A stretch of 64,000 nt of DNA, from NCBI GenBank assembly GCA_030704615.1, contig CM060731.1:72334756-72398755 (forward strand), written 5' to 3'. A program made the translations under genes and the position numbers. The stretch is from Takakia lepidozioides. Taxonomy: Eukaryota; Streptophyta; Takakiopsida; Takakiales; Takakiaceae. Below the pieces are notes generated by a model, which was not told where the DNA came from, did not search any database, and worked only from the letters and a program-made list of their open reading frames with translations. Each line of letters opens with the position of its first letter. The first letter of the stretch is position 1. Shown piece after piece: positions 1 through 11,345 of this stretch.

Positions 1-2
1 GC

Positions 3-395
3 TTGCTTCGGTGGAAGATGAGGGAGATCATTGTGCATGAAGCTCAAACTTGTGATTTGAAGGTTCTTGTAGCCAAGTTCATTCCAGAGGTGATTGGAAA
101 AGACATTGAGAAGATATCAGCCAGTATGTATCCTATACAGAACACCTTCATCCACAAAGTAAATATTGTGAAAGCTCCCAGAGTTGATGTGGGCAAGCTT
201 ATGGAGGTAGAACTTGCTTCCCTCTTCTAATTTAAGTGTTGGATAAGTTTCAGTTTAATGTCGACGTTCACTGCATACATTGGCTGTTTTCTTGGCTGGT
301 ATCTTGTTGCTTGGCTGCTTTCATGGGGATCACATACAGTGAGGAGGTGGGAACAAAGATAGAGCGACATGTTGGTGAGTTGGAAGAGCTTGAAG
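3..395 (+). pseudogene. RPS3A: 40S ribosomal protein S3a (eS1) fragment, copy 1
   Basis: Codons 3-230 read [15 protein letters not shown], then [13 protein letters not shown], a YP-QN-F segment, and [12 protein letters not shown]. This is the central part of plant eS1, a small-subunit ribosomal protein. A second block at about 325-395 in another frame reads GITYSEEVGTKIERHV, matching the family's next segment (HGDYSEDVG-K-ER). The two blocks are separated by non-coding DNA beginning at a GAGGTA that could be an old intron donor, so this looks like a copied genomic segment rather than a processed cDNA. The N-terminal half of the protein lies outside the window or is absent. The first block ends at TAA 228-230. 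Recognition rests on family knowledge of the S3a sequence; non-function is inferred from the break and the two further partial copies. Confidence 0.72.
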
Positions 396-879
396 GGGAG
401 CATGTTGAGGTACCAGGGGTTAAATTTCCCGTGTGTAGTGGAAGGGGAGGAGTACGAACGTAAGTTCTGCTGCAATAATTTTTGTTTTCCAGCCTACATG
501 TTCTTGTTAGATATATAATTGAAGTGTTTTCAATGTTGCTGCAATACCATAATAAAGTGGAGGCTGCTGAATGCAGTTGGCCTTGCTTGGTGCGGACAGA
601 ATCCATTGCAATGTGGAGATGGCTGAAACACCATTATAGCATTTCCAGAGGATGGTGTGGATGGCCTTGCGTGGTGCATGCAGAGTCCGTGACAATGTGG
701 AGATGGCTGAATGGGCAAAGGAGGCAAGTGGCAAAGAAGCCACGTCACTGGTACATAGTTGTGTGCGACATACTATGAAACTGTACTATATGTCATTTTA
801 GAGACTGTCATTGTTAGTCCATTGTTTTACAACAATGCTATCAATATAAGACTTCTGGTTCGCATTGGAAGCTCAATCC

Positions 880-1030
880 CTGTAAGTTCATTGTGTGTGA
901 AGCTCAAACTTGTGATTTGAAGGATCTTGTAGCCAAGTTCATTCAACCGGAAAGGAAAAATTCTGAAAGCTCCCAAATTTGATGTGGGCAAGCTTATGGA
1001 GGTAAAACTCGGCTTCCCTCCTCTAATGTA
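880..1030 (+). pseudogene. RPS3A: 40S ribosomal protein S3a fragment, copy 2
   Basis: The sequence from about 893 repeats copy 1 almost exactly (GTGAAGCTCAAACTTGTGAT, coding EAQTCDLK), reads into -AKFI-, and then jumps by an internal deletion to the [13 protein letters not shown] segment at about 965-1003. It is shorter than copy 1 and cannot encode a ribosomal protein. It is followed by the same downstream sequence as copy 1 (a GTGCTGGATAAGTTTCA-like stretch). Confidence 0.65.
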
Positions 1031-1594
1031 AGTGCTGGATAAGTTTCATTTAGTGTCGACCTTCACTGCATATATTGGCTCTTTTCTTGGCCGGTTTCAT
1101 ATTTTCTTGGCTGGTATGCTGTTGGTTAGCTTCTTTCATTTCACGTGTGTAGTGGAAGGGGAGAAGTACTTTCCTAAGTTCTGCTGCAACAATGTCTTTT
1201 TCCAGCCTAGATGTTCTCGATGGATACAAATTGAAGTGCTTTGAATGTTGCTACAATACTATAATAAAGTGGAGGGTGCTGAATGCAGTTGGCCTTGCTT
1301 CGTGCAGGCATAATCCAGGAAAATGTGGACATAGCTGAAACCCCATGATAGCATTTTCAGAGGATGGTGTGGATGGCCTCACAATCCAGCATGCAAAATC
1401 CATGGCAATGTGGAGATGGCTGAATGGGCAAACAGGTTAAGTGGCGAACAAGCCACGTCACTGGTACATAGTTGCGTGCTTACATAGTACATGAAAGTGT
1501 ACTACATGTCATTCCCGAAAATGACCATGTTGGTCCATGTATTTTACAACAATGCTATCAATAAAAGACCAATGGTTCGCATTGGAAACTCAAT

Positions 1595-1765
1595 CCCCGT
1601 AAGTGGCTTGTGCGTGATGCTCAAACTTGTGATTTGAAGGATCTTATACCCCAGTTCATTGCAGAGGTGATTGGAAAAGACATTGAGAAGGCAACAGCCG
1701 GTATCTATCCTCTACAGATCCCCTTCAATTTGATGTGGGAAGGCGGCTGGAGGTCTAGTCTCATT
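1595..1765 (+). pseudogene. RPS3A: 40S ribosomal protein S3a fragment, copy 3
   Basis: This third copy reads [26 protein letters not shown], then IYPLQIPF, before losing similarity. The residues around CDLK and IGKDIEK are the most conserved part of the family and match copies 1 and 2. It is truncated before KAPKFD. It begins just after the same boundary sequence (AATGCTATCAATAAAAGAC, then GGTTCGCATTGGAA) that precedes copy 2. Confidence 0.65.
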
Positions 1766-1860
1766 TTCACTCATCTAATGTCAGTGTTGTATCCATTGCA
1801 ATGTGGAGATGTTTGAAACAACATTGGAGCATTTCCAGAGGATGGTCTGGATGGCCTTTC

Positions 1861-2109
1861 GTGGCGTGTGCCGAATCCATGGCAAGAAAACATTGCAGGC
1901 AGAACCCATGGCAATGGTACTTGCACGGGTTGGTCCAAAGCCAATTGCAACAACAAATGAATAAAGGGTGTTGAAAGGAAAGCACTCCATAATTGATCAT
2001 AAAATCCACTGTCCAAGCATGATATCTTAATGGGAATGCGAAGGGAGTGTTACCACCTTAAACTATCTGCATGCATGGTCTATAACTGGAGTGCACAAAT
2101 CTAGCATAT
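1861..2109. other. No gene seen; flank of the CACTA transposase 3' end
   Basis: These 250 bases hold the tail of the RPS3A-associated repeat (AACCCATGGCAATGG at about 1903) and unremarkable sequence up to the transposase stop codon. I looked for a CACTA terminal inverted repeat that would mark the transposon end and could not identify one. Confidence 0.4.
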
Positions 2110-2331
2110 CTAATCTTCATCATCCTCATCTATGTCTAGGTCACTGCATGTATCATTGTCTTCATCACAGACTTGATCTTGTCCAAGGGTTGGCTGAACA
2201 TCATCACCACGTATACGGGGTGCTCGGAGGTACAAGGAGGCCACCTGCTCTGGAGTAACCGGTACCGCTCGGCTGCATGTTGGGCCATCAGTAACTAGAC
2301 TCTCCTCTAGTCTTTGTGGGGCTAACAATCC
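2110..2331 (-). pseudogene. CACTA transposase, displaced C-terminus
   Basis: On the minus strand, codons from the GGATT at 2331-2327 continue the transposase frame left at 7613-7609 (EVEG then LLAPQRLEES), through a segment containing VPVTPEQVASLYL, and end in an Asp-rich tail with a stop at 2110-2112. Joining EVEG to LLAPQ uses only one copy of the 5-bp duplication AATCC/GGATT, so the reading frame is exactly restored when LTR element 1 is removed. This shows both that this is the true C-terminus and that the retrotransposon landed in coding sequence. Confidence 0.75.
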
Positions 2332-2593
2332 TATTAGAGGGCTGCTTGGGACTTAGATGCTTTTACGGGTTCTGTGGGGTACCCTTAACTTTTGTGCAGA
2401 CTACGGATGGTAGACTGAGAGCAACAGGAGCCTTAGGGGGGGTAGACACAGCCCGACACAGCTTTGCACAGCCAGTCGCAGCCCGACACAGCCCGACACA
2501 GCTTTACACAGCCAGTCACAGCCCAGCACAGTCACAGCTCGACATAGCTTGGCACAGCCTATCACAGCGTACATAGGGAACGGTTATCATTGA
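2332..2593 (+). repeat. 5' LTR of element 1, truncated
   Basis: It matches the first part of the 3' LTR at 6725 (AGAGGGCTGCTTGGGACTTA, then TTTTACGGGTTCTGTGGGGT), including the CACAG-rich array and CGTACATAGGGAACGG, then stops after GGTTATCATTGA. The next bases belong to the interior of the family. About 600 bases of the LTR are lost. Confidence 0.8.
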
Positions 2594-2689
2594 CCATTGC
2601 AGCACGATTTGCATCTTGAAACATAGAAACAGTCACGGGCTGCACCGGTAATACCAACGGAGCATGGAGCACTTGTCGTAAAGCCGAAT

Positions 2690-5600
2690 GTGTATGGACT
2701 GAGCGGAGAACACGGGTGTTCGCATAGTTATCACAACCCACCACAGTGTCACACAGCCTATCACAGCTCGTCACAGTTTGACACAGCCTGTCACAGCCCA
2801 ACACAACCCACGCGGGTTACACAGTCCATAGGGTCAGTGACAGGTGGACGTGGGTTAACGTCCGAAAAGTGGCCGGCGGGTGAAAAGACAGCTTCGAATT
2901 CAAACTCGGAGAATGTGCCACGCGGACAGGGGAAGATGGAGGCAGGTCTAGAAACGAACACGTGGTCGCCAGGGCGAAGCACACCACAGTGCATATATTG
3001 CAAAAGCGGGTGTCATCATGCAAGAAGACAAATTGGGCCGTCAAAGTACCTACCCGGTACATCAACCCAAACTATTTGTGGGCCCATTAATGCATTTAGG
3101 GCAAGGGTGACGGAACCCTTTACGAGTACAGAAAAAGGGGACTCTAGAATGAAGAGAGTGAGGGGAATGGAGGATATCAGGGTGAAGAGCACCACGATTG
3201 TGCAGAAGCAAACAATTGCTCCACCACAGGCAGTGCAGCTGCTGAGGGAGTTGCGGTTGGAGGGACTGCTACGCAAGGACTGGTCCTTGCATCATCCGCA
3301 GTATATGATTCAATCTCTTCATAACTTTGAGCCTCGGATGGGAGTTACCCAGGTGAGGGGAGTAGATATAGAAATTACTCCCCAGTACTTGCAGCAATTG
3401 TTCGATTTGCGATCGGGTCATGTGGATGTGGATGAGCACAAGGCAAGATTGCAGATAGGGAATTTGTTCCAAGAAGGGAGTTTCTTTAAGACTCAAGGTT
3501 ACGCTTGCACCAAAGCCGAGTACCTAGGGCTCAGGGAAGTTGGCCAAATATTGAACGTTCTGTTTGCCATGAAACAGAACCAACAATATTTGAGTAGATT
3601 ATTCACAGAGGAGATACTAAAAGCTTTGAGGGGAGAGGATGTCGTTTGGACAGAGTTAATGTACAATGGTCTGGTGGAAGAGATGAAGAGGTTACAGGGC
3701 ACTGCTGCTAAGTCTCCGATCATTGTGTCTGGCCCAGTCATTGCCCAAATTATTCTTGACTCTTGCATACTTGATGCGCGAGAACGTAAGGAGATGGAAG
3801 TGTTTGAGGCAGCAACCACTGCAATGGAGGAGCAAGGCTCTTCACATAGTGAGGGTGGACTGGAGGGGCAACACCAGTCTAAGAGACATAAGCGGAATAT
3901 GACTGTAGTGGCAGATCCACTAGCTTCAAGAAAACCGCAAGATGATGTTTCCATAGCTCCTGCGCAAGATGGGGCACAGCAGCACAGAGGGCTGTTATTA
4001 TTGGAAGCACGACCTTTGGAGAGGAACGAAGAAGCCACTTCGGTACCACAGCCATCATAGCGAGTTGACTCGGAGGTTCCTCAGTTAGAACATGATGTTG
4101 CACCAGACCCTATTGCTCTGGAAGGAGAAGGGTTGGACATTCCCACTACAGAGCAGGTCGTGGCAGAAATTGAGAAGGGTGACCTTCTCTATGAAAACTC
4201 TGGCTTGGTCAGGGGATCAGTGGTACCAGAGGTGTAGAGTCTGTCCAGGGAAATCCCTGCTGAGCATATGGCGGAGGTTTCAGGAATGGAGTGTAGGAGC
4301 ACTGCAGCACCTGTGGAGGAAGAGGTCGTTCAGGAAGAGGATCTGGTGGGAACATGGCCTGAATGGTTGGTGAAACATCACATTGCGGAGGATCAGGGAG
4401 AACAGCAACAAGTTCACCATGACGACCCACAGCAGGCCATGCTTATGAGTTCCATAAGCAGGACACTCAATTTGTTGGGCACTTATGTGAAATCCCATGT
4501 TCTATCTACACAATTGGCAGCTTTGAGGGAGGAACTCAAGAAAGAGTTTGAGGCTAGAATTGCCACCGAGTGTGCAAACAAGGTGGACGAAGAGGCCAAC
4601 CTAAAGTTGCAAAAGGAACTGGAGGACACAAAGGCTGCCTTGTAGTTGGCTAAGGGAGATTTGATTGAAGCAGGTCTCGAGCAGGACAAGTTGCATGAAG
4701 CACATAAGCAACACTTATACCAATTGCAAGTGAAGCATGAGGGCAAGTTGCAGGAAGTGAACGTGCTACATACAGAATTGGAGGCAGGTTATCAGAGAAT
4801 GACCATACAATGTGCCATACTAACAACTGCTCTAGAACAAACTGCGTTAGAAGTTAACAGACAAGGAGAGAGATGTATGATGGCAGAAGCTGAGATAATT
4901 GAGCAAGGGAAACTCATTGTTGATTTGAAGGCTACAATATGTCGCAATGAGAATACTTTCCAACAGTATAGTCAGGTTGAGGCTGAGAAGGAGAGGTACA
5001 TCCTGCAGTTGCAGCAAACACTCATGGTCCATAAGAATGAACTCTCTGTGGCTAACAAGGCTTGGAAGGAAGCCAATAATTTGGCTGCTGCCTATACGGC
5101 CCTGGTTGAACCTCATGCAAAGCGCATGGAGGCTTTACAGCAGCAGATAGATGTGTACAGACTCAAGGAGGAGCAGACTCTCAGGGGTGCCACACAGGAC
5201 ATGGTGGATAATCACCTTATGCAAGTATGGTTAGCACAAGGGCCGGTAGAAAACAAAGCACCAAGGAAGCTCACCCAGGGAGAGATGAATGATCTCAGAT
5301 TCCAGGTGCAGAACATTGCCACAACTACTATAGACAATGTCAATAGTAGGATAGCGGAGTTACAGGATGATGTTGAAGGCCTGCAGACTCAAGTGGATGA
5401 CCTGAGTTCAAATATTGACAAAAGAATCTTTGTTCCTGAGGAGCAGCTGGTGGCTACTTATCTGCATGCCAGGACTTTGATTTTTCAGTCTTCTTCGCAT
5501 GAGGTGCAGGAGTTGTCAGTGGTAGAATGGCCAGTGGTGGCAATACCACAGCTTCCACAGCAAGTGCCTGTGCAGGTAGCTGCCCTTGTTGCTACTATGG

Positions 5601-6690
5601 CAAAGCCACAGCCTGAGGTTTGGGGGGATGCTGCTTTTAACCCACCTAGGACTCCTGCTGCACGGGAGTACAGTCGGGCTATCATTATGCCCTTCAACCA
5701 AATTCCCATTGTGCTGGATTTGGCTTGGAAGGAATTTAGTCCTCCGCAGTCGTTGGCACATTACTACCAGATCATGCGCATTTGGTTGCCAGTGGCAACT
5801 CGGACTAAGGTTCTTCCGAACAATCGACCCATTGAGGATCATCACTTTGCAAGGTACTGGTCTGAGGCAGGCACCATGCTGAAGGAATTAATTGCCTTCA
5901 TGGTTGTATATGGGTACATCTATACTAAGACCAAGGAGGTATCTAGTATTGTCATGGGCTATGGATTATACTATGCTGCTTGTTTCATGGCACGTTATCA
6001 CATTGAGCAGTAGAAGATGCAATCACGATTTCTGAGTTATTCCAGTGGGGATCAATGGGTCTTACGTTTAGTGCCACCTCATATGTACTTGTATGATGCG
6101 AAAGTTATGATGCAGAAGGATTCCCAACTTTGTTCCTAGTTTAATTCGGCTTGAAACAACTTGGCAACAGAGAAATTGGGCCCTGATGATATTTTCTATA
6201 AGGGACATGAAGCCTGGAAATATTTACACTGTTCCAAAGTTATTGGCACACCTCTCACCTATACGGCTAAGGAGTTCAGGGCGTTCACTCATTTTGCTTG
6301 CACCCGCTTAAGTAGTACAGTTTAAGCTTCCCGACATGGTGGGACAACATTGTATGCCACGCAGGATTCTGGAGAAGCCACTTAAAGTTCGGCCGTTAAA
6401 ACACCTAAGGGGGGACGATGATTCTGATACTACTGGTTCTTCAGAAGAATCTTTTGACATGGCAGAGGACTATGCACTCCAGATGGCAGAGAAGAAACGA
6501 CGGGGATCTCCTATGCCTGAGAGGTTACCTCGTTATCAACCACATGAGGATCAAACATTTCCAGGTAGTGCTCAATCGCCTCCATCAGCCAGTGACAGGG
6601 CTCGAGCTCGCACACGGAGTCTTTCACGAGACTCTCACCGTCAGAAGGATGCTTGCTTACAAAGGTTTGCTGATCCTAAACAGTAAACCG
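2690..6690 (+). pseudogene. Extra ORF (aORF) of LTR element 1: large coiled-coil protein
   Basis: One frame runs from 2690 past 6013, broken only by stop codons (4058-4060, about 4234, 4643-4645, 6011-6013), so the intact ancestor had well over 1100 codons. Order: a Ser/His/Gln-rich segment translated from CACAG repeats; a domain with MKRVRGMEDIRVKST, LLRELRLEGLLRKDWS, FEPRMGVTQVRGVDI and NLFQEGSFFKTQGY; a long heptad-type Gln/Glu/Leu-rich region (about 4400-5430); then FSPPQSLAHYYQIMRIWLP and YTKTKEVSSIVMGYGLYYAA; and a Ser/Arg-rich tail at 6336-6686. The globular part resembles, in general style, the 'putative plant transposon protein' or env-position ORFs of Athila/Tat-like gypsy elements, but I cannot assign a family. 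It has no integrase or polymerase motifs. Confidence 0.6.
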
Positions 6691-6706
6691 TGAGGACACG
6701 GCTTTT

Positions 6707-6724
6707 TGAGACGGGGAGGGATAA
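6707..6724 (+). other. Polypurine tract of element 1
   Basis: GAGACGGGGAGGGATAA lies directly before the TGTTAGAG start of the 3' LTR. A near-identical tract (GAGAGGGGGAGGGGTAAA) occupies the same place in element 2. Such tracts prime plus-strand DNA synthesis. Confidence 0.75.
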
Positions 6725-7608
6725 TGTTAGAGGGCTGCTTGGGACTTGGATGCTTTTACGGGTTCTGTGGGGTACCCTTAATTTTTGTGCAGACTTACGG
6801 ATGGTAGACTGAGAGCAACAGGAGCCTTAGGGGTGGCAGACGCAGGCTTAGGGGGGTAGACACAGCCCGACACAGCTTTGCACAGCCAGTCGCAGCCCGA
6901 CACAGCCCGACACAGCTTTACACAGCCAGTCACAGCTCGGCACAGTCACAGCTCGACACAGCTTGGCACAACCTATCACAGCGTACATAGGGAACGGTTA
7001 TCATTGATAGGGAACGTCTATGTGGGAACGACATCTGCAGAGGGAACGTGTTACTTCAGGGGTGACAGTTAGTTAGTTAGGTGGTTAGAACAGCTTGCGG
7101 GTAGATTAAGCAGGGCGGCAACCGGAAGGGGATCACTTCTTGAGGAGCGCGACTTGATCAGGGGAGGAGGAGACGAAACGGAGAGTGGAACAGTGAAGAG
7201 GAGATGATGACTTGATTGAGGCTTAATTCATGCAAGTTGTAGAATCATACAGTAGGGTAGATTAGGGACACCATGGCATTGGCCTGATACCTGATTAATC
7301 TTAATCTGATACTTAATCGATACAATCATACTGTGTAGAGAGACATGAGAGAAGTTGTGGAATGAATGAATGATTGATTGGAACTTGGTAGATACTGAAG
7401 CAATCTGATGCTTTAGTATACACAGTAAGGTAAATTGAGAATATAAAGGCAAGAAGGAATACAAATAGGAAGCACAACCATGATTCACTAGCTGTAGGTC
7501 ATGACTGATTGTTCTGAGCGGGCTGAGTGCTTAGAGATATCCAACTCTTCTATCTTGGAGTTTCCACCTCAGATAGCAAAGGGATGGGTGAGTAAAAGTC
7601 GCTTGACA
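6725..7608 (+). repeat. 3' LTR of element 1
   Basis: 884 bp, TGTTAGAGGG to CGCTTGACA. It contains a CACAG array with 10-bp period (about 6860-6985), a conserved block GGTTAGTTAGGTGGTTAGAAC-like, and a terminal block with GGAGTTTCCACCTC and GATGGGTGAGTAAAAG. It is followed by the target duplication AATCC. Similar to the LTRs at 13263 and 22316. Confidence 0.85.
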
Positions 7609-10154
7609 AATCCTTCCACTTCCGCCACATCATCATTATCAATTGATATGTTGCAGACCACTCTACGTGCTCGGGGGTTCTTCTCCAGGACGACTTTCCA
7701 CCCCGGCTCCTTCACACAATCAGAAAAAAACACTTGATCAACCTGGCCAGGAAACACAAAATGTTGCTCAGAAGGGAAGCATACGGTTAAAATTGACCAG
7801 TGTGAAGCCAGCATCATCCTGCTTCATTGACATAGGTTGACGACCCACGCGACGCGCCCGTACCCACGAACACAAAAACACTATAGGTTGTGTTTGGCCA
7901 TAGTCAATTTGCAAAATCTCCCTTATAAGACCCACATATCTTGTAGGTTCCTCCATGTCATTGCCTGAATTGTTGGTAATGAGCTGGTGCTGGAAAACAG
8001 ATGAGACTCCACAATCAAAAAACACCATACTTGTTGTGTTCATGCTGGGGGATGTAACCCTGTAATGGTTACCATACGTTGTCATACTCTTGAAAGAGTA
8101 CGCTGTCATACTCTTGATCCAGTAATTCCTCACGTGTTGTAGGATCAAGCCCATCTGATTGAATTGAGAGATGATCCCGTACACCTTGAGGGAGCCAAAC
8201 AGCAAATGGAGGACATGGATGCAAATCAGGAGGGTACTGAATTGTCGTGGGATTGCTCGTGCCTTCCAGCCCTTGCTCCTCACGAAACAAGCGTCGTCTA
8301 GCTTCTATCTGTGTGGACTCTACGTCATATATCCTGTCACAATCCGAGGGTCAGCCAGGAGATTGACAGAGGTGGCGTGGGAGATATGAAAAGACACCAT
8401 ATGCCAACTAATGAAAAATGACTAAAACTTGGAAATCTGAATGTCAATGAAGTAGATTTCTTACCCAAACATGACTGACAGACGAGGATGGTTCTGAATG
8501 ATGTACTCATGTACAATATCACGCAGGTCATTCAATTTTCGGGCTTTAGAACTTCCTTCCACAACTTCACGTTCCACAGATTCTCCCTCATCTGCATCCC
8601 ACACCCTTCGTACACTTCCATCAAATCCTGCCATATACTCTGTGCAAAAACCCAATGCTTCTTCAAATTGGTATCCTTCTGCCATGCTCCCCTCAGGCCT
8701 TGCCATGTTTCTTATGTAGCCCTTCATATCTTTCATTGCCCGCTCCATGGGGTACATCCAACGAGATGCTACGGGCCCGCATAAGTACAACTCGTCCACT
8801 AGGTGAACAACCAGATGTGTCATCACATCAAAAAATGATGGTGGGAACTCCTTCTCTATAAGACACATAGTGACAACTGCTTCAGTTCTCAATTCCTCAT
8901 ACACTACAGGATTCACCACTTTTGCACACAACTTCTTAAATACACGACATACTCGCAAAATGGCCCTGCGAGGACCACTTGCCATGAGCCCACGGATAGC
9001 AAGCGGTATAATTTGCTGCATGAGCACATGATAGTCATGTGATTTCATGCCAGACAATTTCTTCTTCACCACATGCTTTTTGAAAGCTGATGCGTAGCCT
9101 GTTGGCACTTTCAAGTTCTGCACAATCTCCAGAAAGACTTGTAACTCAGCCTCAGTAAGGACATAAGGGACAGGAGGCATAATTAACGTATCTGCTTTGT
9201 TAGGATCACGTTGTAGCCACAATTCTAGGCGCATCCCAAGTAGCTCCAAATCACGGCGAACTTTCAATGTGTCTTTCTCACCAAAGATAGTTTTAATAAT
9301 ATTTTCAGCCAAGTTCTTCTCGCAATGCATTGCGTCAAACGTGTGGCGGATGAGGAGACCCTACAAAATGAACACATAAGCAATTGAGCATTACTCATCA
9401 CAATTTAAACAGAAAACTCAAAAATGTACACAGCCAATTTAAAGGCCATGAAGGAATTACCTCCCAATAAGGTAAGACATATAAAATTGACAATCGCTTA
9501 ACTCCATGAGTTTTTGCTGGGTCTGTCCTGCTATCTGGCGTCCCTCCGTTTTCCACCCATGCAGTGCGAGCTGTTGCAAGCTCCTTGATTTGTGTTCCAG
9601 TCTGCGTTTTTGGAGGAGTTCCCTGCTCAGTAGCGCCATTGAACATTCTTGACCTTTTATATGGATGATTGCGGGCCAAAAATCTTCGGTGGCCCAGGAA
9701 AACAGTTTTCCCACATGTGTGTAACTGCTGTGAAGTCACCCCGGGTCCACAAGCTAGACAACCAGCATAACATTTCGTCACTTGACCTGAGAGCAAGCCA
9801 TATGCAGGGTAGTCATGGATTGACCACATCAACACTACCCTCAGTGTGAATTCGCGTTGACCACGAGGACGGGAAACATCATGAGCTGCAATCCCTCTCA
9901 TAGTTCAGTAGCTCTTCCACTAGGGGTATTAGGTAAACATCTATGTTGTCCGAGGTAACAGACTCCTTACCAGAAATCAATAGCGCTAACATGACAAAGA
10001 ACTTTTTGGTCATTAACCACGGAGGCAGATTGTAATTGACCAAGAGAACGGGCCATGTGCTCCAACTGGTGGATTGAGCTCCGTAGGGATTTACACCGTC
10101 TAAGGCCAATCCAAATCGCACAGATCGTGGCTCTGCAGCAAAATCCTCAAATGT

Positions 10155-10300
10155 GGTGTCAATGTGTCTCCTTGCTTTGCTATCAGCTGGATGTTGAACC
10201 AACCCATCTTGGCTCTTATGTCTGTCATCAATGGTCTCCTTGCTTTGCTATCAGCTGGATATGTTGAACAACCATCTTGGCTCTTATGTCTGTCATGCCA
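10155..10300 (-). repeat. Local tandem duplication inside the transposase
   Basis: A segment of about 75 bases (plus strand: TTGCTTTGCTATCAGCTGGA, then CATCTTGGCTCTTATGTCTG) occurs twice in a row. It duplicates the coding stretch around PADSKARR and shifts the frame, so the second copy reads MGWFNIQLIAKQGD. This is one of the inactivating lesions in the CACTA transposase. Confidence 0.7.
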
Positions 10301-11009
10301 TGTCATGAGGTTAGCGATTGATTTACATCGGTACATACGTTTCAACCTTGGAATGACAGGGAATACTTTCTTGGGCACACTTCCATAACTTGGAATGTAA
10401 CGGGAACTGCGGCACACTAGGCAAATGTCTACATTTTCATACTCCCCAGGGAAGAGGACACAACCACGCTCACATGCATGAATCATGGGGTACTGCAATC
10501 CCATCTTGGCAATCATGTGGTTTTGCATCATAGTGAGTTTTCGGCAATGAATTCTCTTTAGGCAAAAAACTCTTTACGCAACAATCCCAGAAGCTCATCC
10601 ACAAATGCATCGGTGCACTTGTGGGTAGTGCATGCATTCAGCAACGTGAAAGTTGCTTGCAGCCGGCTGATCGAGCACCCTACTGTCGGAAGAGTTTATC
10701 ATACTCGAGATCAACGTGCAGGTGAGCATTCTCATCAAATTCATTGTCTCCGGAATCGTCGAGGTCATCGTCATGATCGGCAAATGTGTGATCGGTTCCA
10801 CCATGAATGGGGTCCTTTCTGTTTGCATCTGCAAAGAGAAACGATTCCTGCAATGCACGCTGGATTTCTACCTCCAATCCACCACCCTCATCAGCGTTCT
10901 CTGTGACATTGGGCTCCTGCTGTGCCGCAGGGCCTTCGTCTTCATCATCTGAATATTCACATCCCTGCACCCCAATAGTCATCTTGTGAGTGGACCAACA
11001 ACGATGTGA

Positions 11010-11345
11010 CACTTGTTCATATTATGACATGGGAGGCACGGTGACGTTGCAGTGATGCAGTCATATTTACGTATGTATCTTATGAATATACACCCAATCA
11101 AAACACGACATTTGTAGCCATTGAAGTCATAGTTGCAGTCACTTAGTTAGTCATATATAACTACATGACTACACATGACCAATGAAAACACGACATGTGC
11201 ATTAATGAAAGTGATAACGGAAGTGACGTAGTCATAGTCACGTCTGTATCTTATGACTTCTTGACTACAATCACCCAACGAAATGTCGACATGTGGAGAA
11301 GATGATCGTTGCATTCAAAATTCAAATTAAAGTGTTGAAGGGAAA
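11010..11345. repeat. Degenerate repeats, probably intronic/subterminal CACTA sequence
   Basis: Between the first and second transposase exons, related blocks recur: GTATCTTATGA at about 11073 and 11247, an ACACCCAATC/ATCACCCAACG motif, and AACACGACAT/AATGTCGACATGTG. The stretch is AT-rich with many TAGTCATA/CATGACT motifs on both strands. Short repeated motifs near element ends are usual in CACTA transposons (transposase-binding sites), but here they lie in the putative first intron. Confidence 0.4.

Larger units (their letters stand above)
1..1860 (+). repeat. Tandem direct duplication carrying RPS3A fragments
   Basis: Three direct repeats of unequal length (start-to-start about 859 and 720 bp) share the RPS3A block, a downstream block with CCATTGCAATGTGGAGATGG-like motifs (near 605, 690, 1400 and 1797), and a boundary block with AATGCTATCAATA, seen at 834-890 and 1551-1605. 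The first unit runs off the left edge of the window. Nothing else codes here; short open frames within it are repeat shadows. Confidence 0.7.
2332..7608 (+). mobile_element. LTR element 1 (family shared with element 2), internally deleted Ty3/gypsy-related
   Basis: It is bounded by the 5-bp target duplication AATCC (2327-2331 and 7609-7613), with TG/TA...CA ends (TATTAGAGG at 2332, mutated from TGTTAGAGG; CTTGACA at 7608). The 5' LTR is cut short at about 2593 and fused directly to sequence matching 19776 onward in element 2, so the primer-binding site, gag, protease, RT and RNase H are all missing. What remains is the large extra ORF, a purine tract and a complete 3' LTR. It sits inside the CACTA transposase coding sequence. 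Confidence 0.85.

Noticed and set aside
2316-2576. Open frame rich in His/Ser/Gln (ARHSPTQLYTASHSPAQ type) over the CACAG arrays, also at 6878, 13323 and 19872
   Set aside because: It is the translation of the minisatellite in LTRs; all frames stay open because the repeat lacks stops. No sign of a gene.
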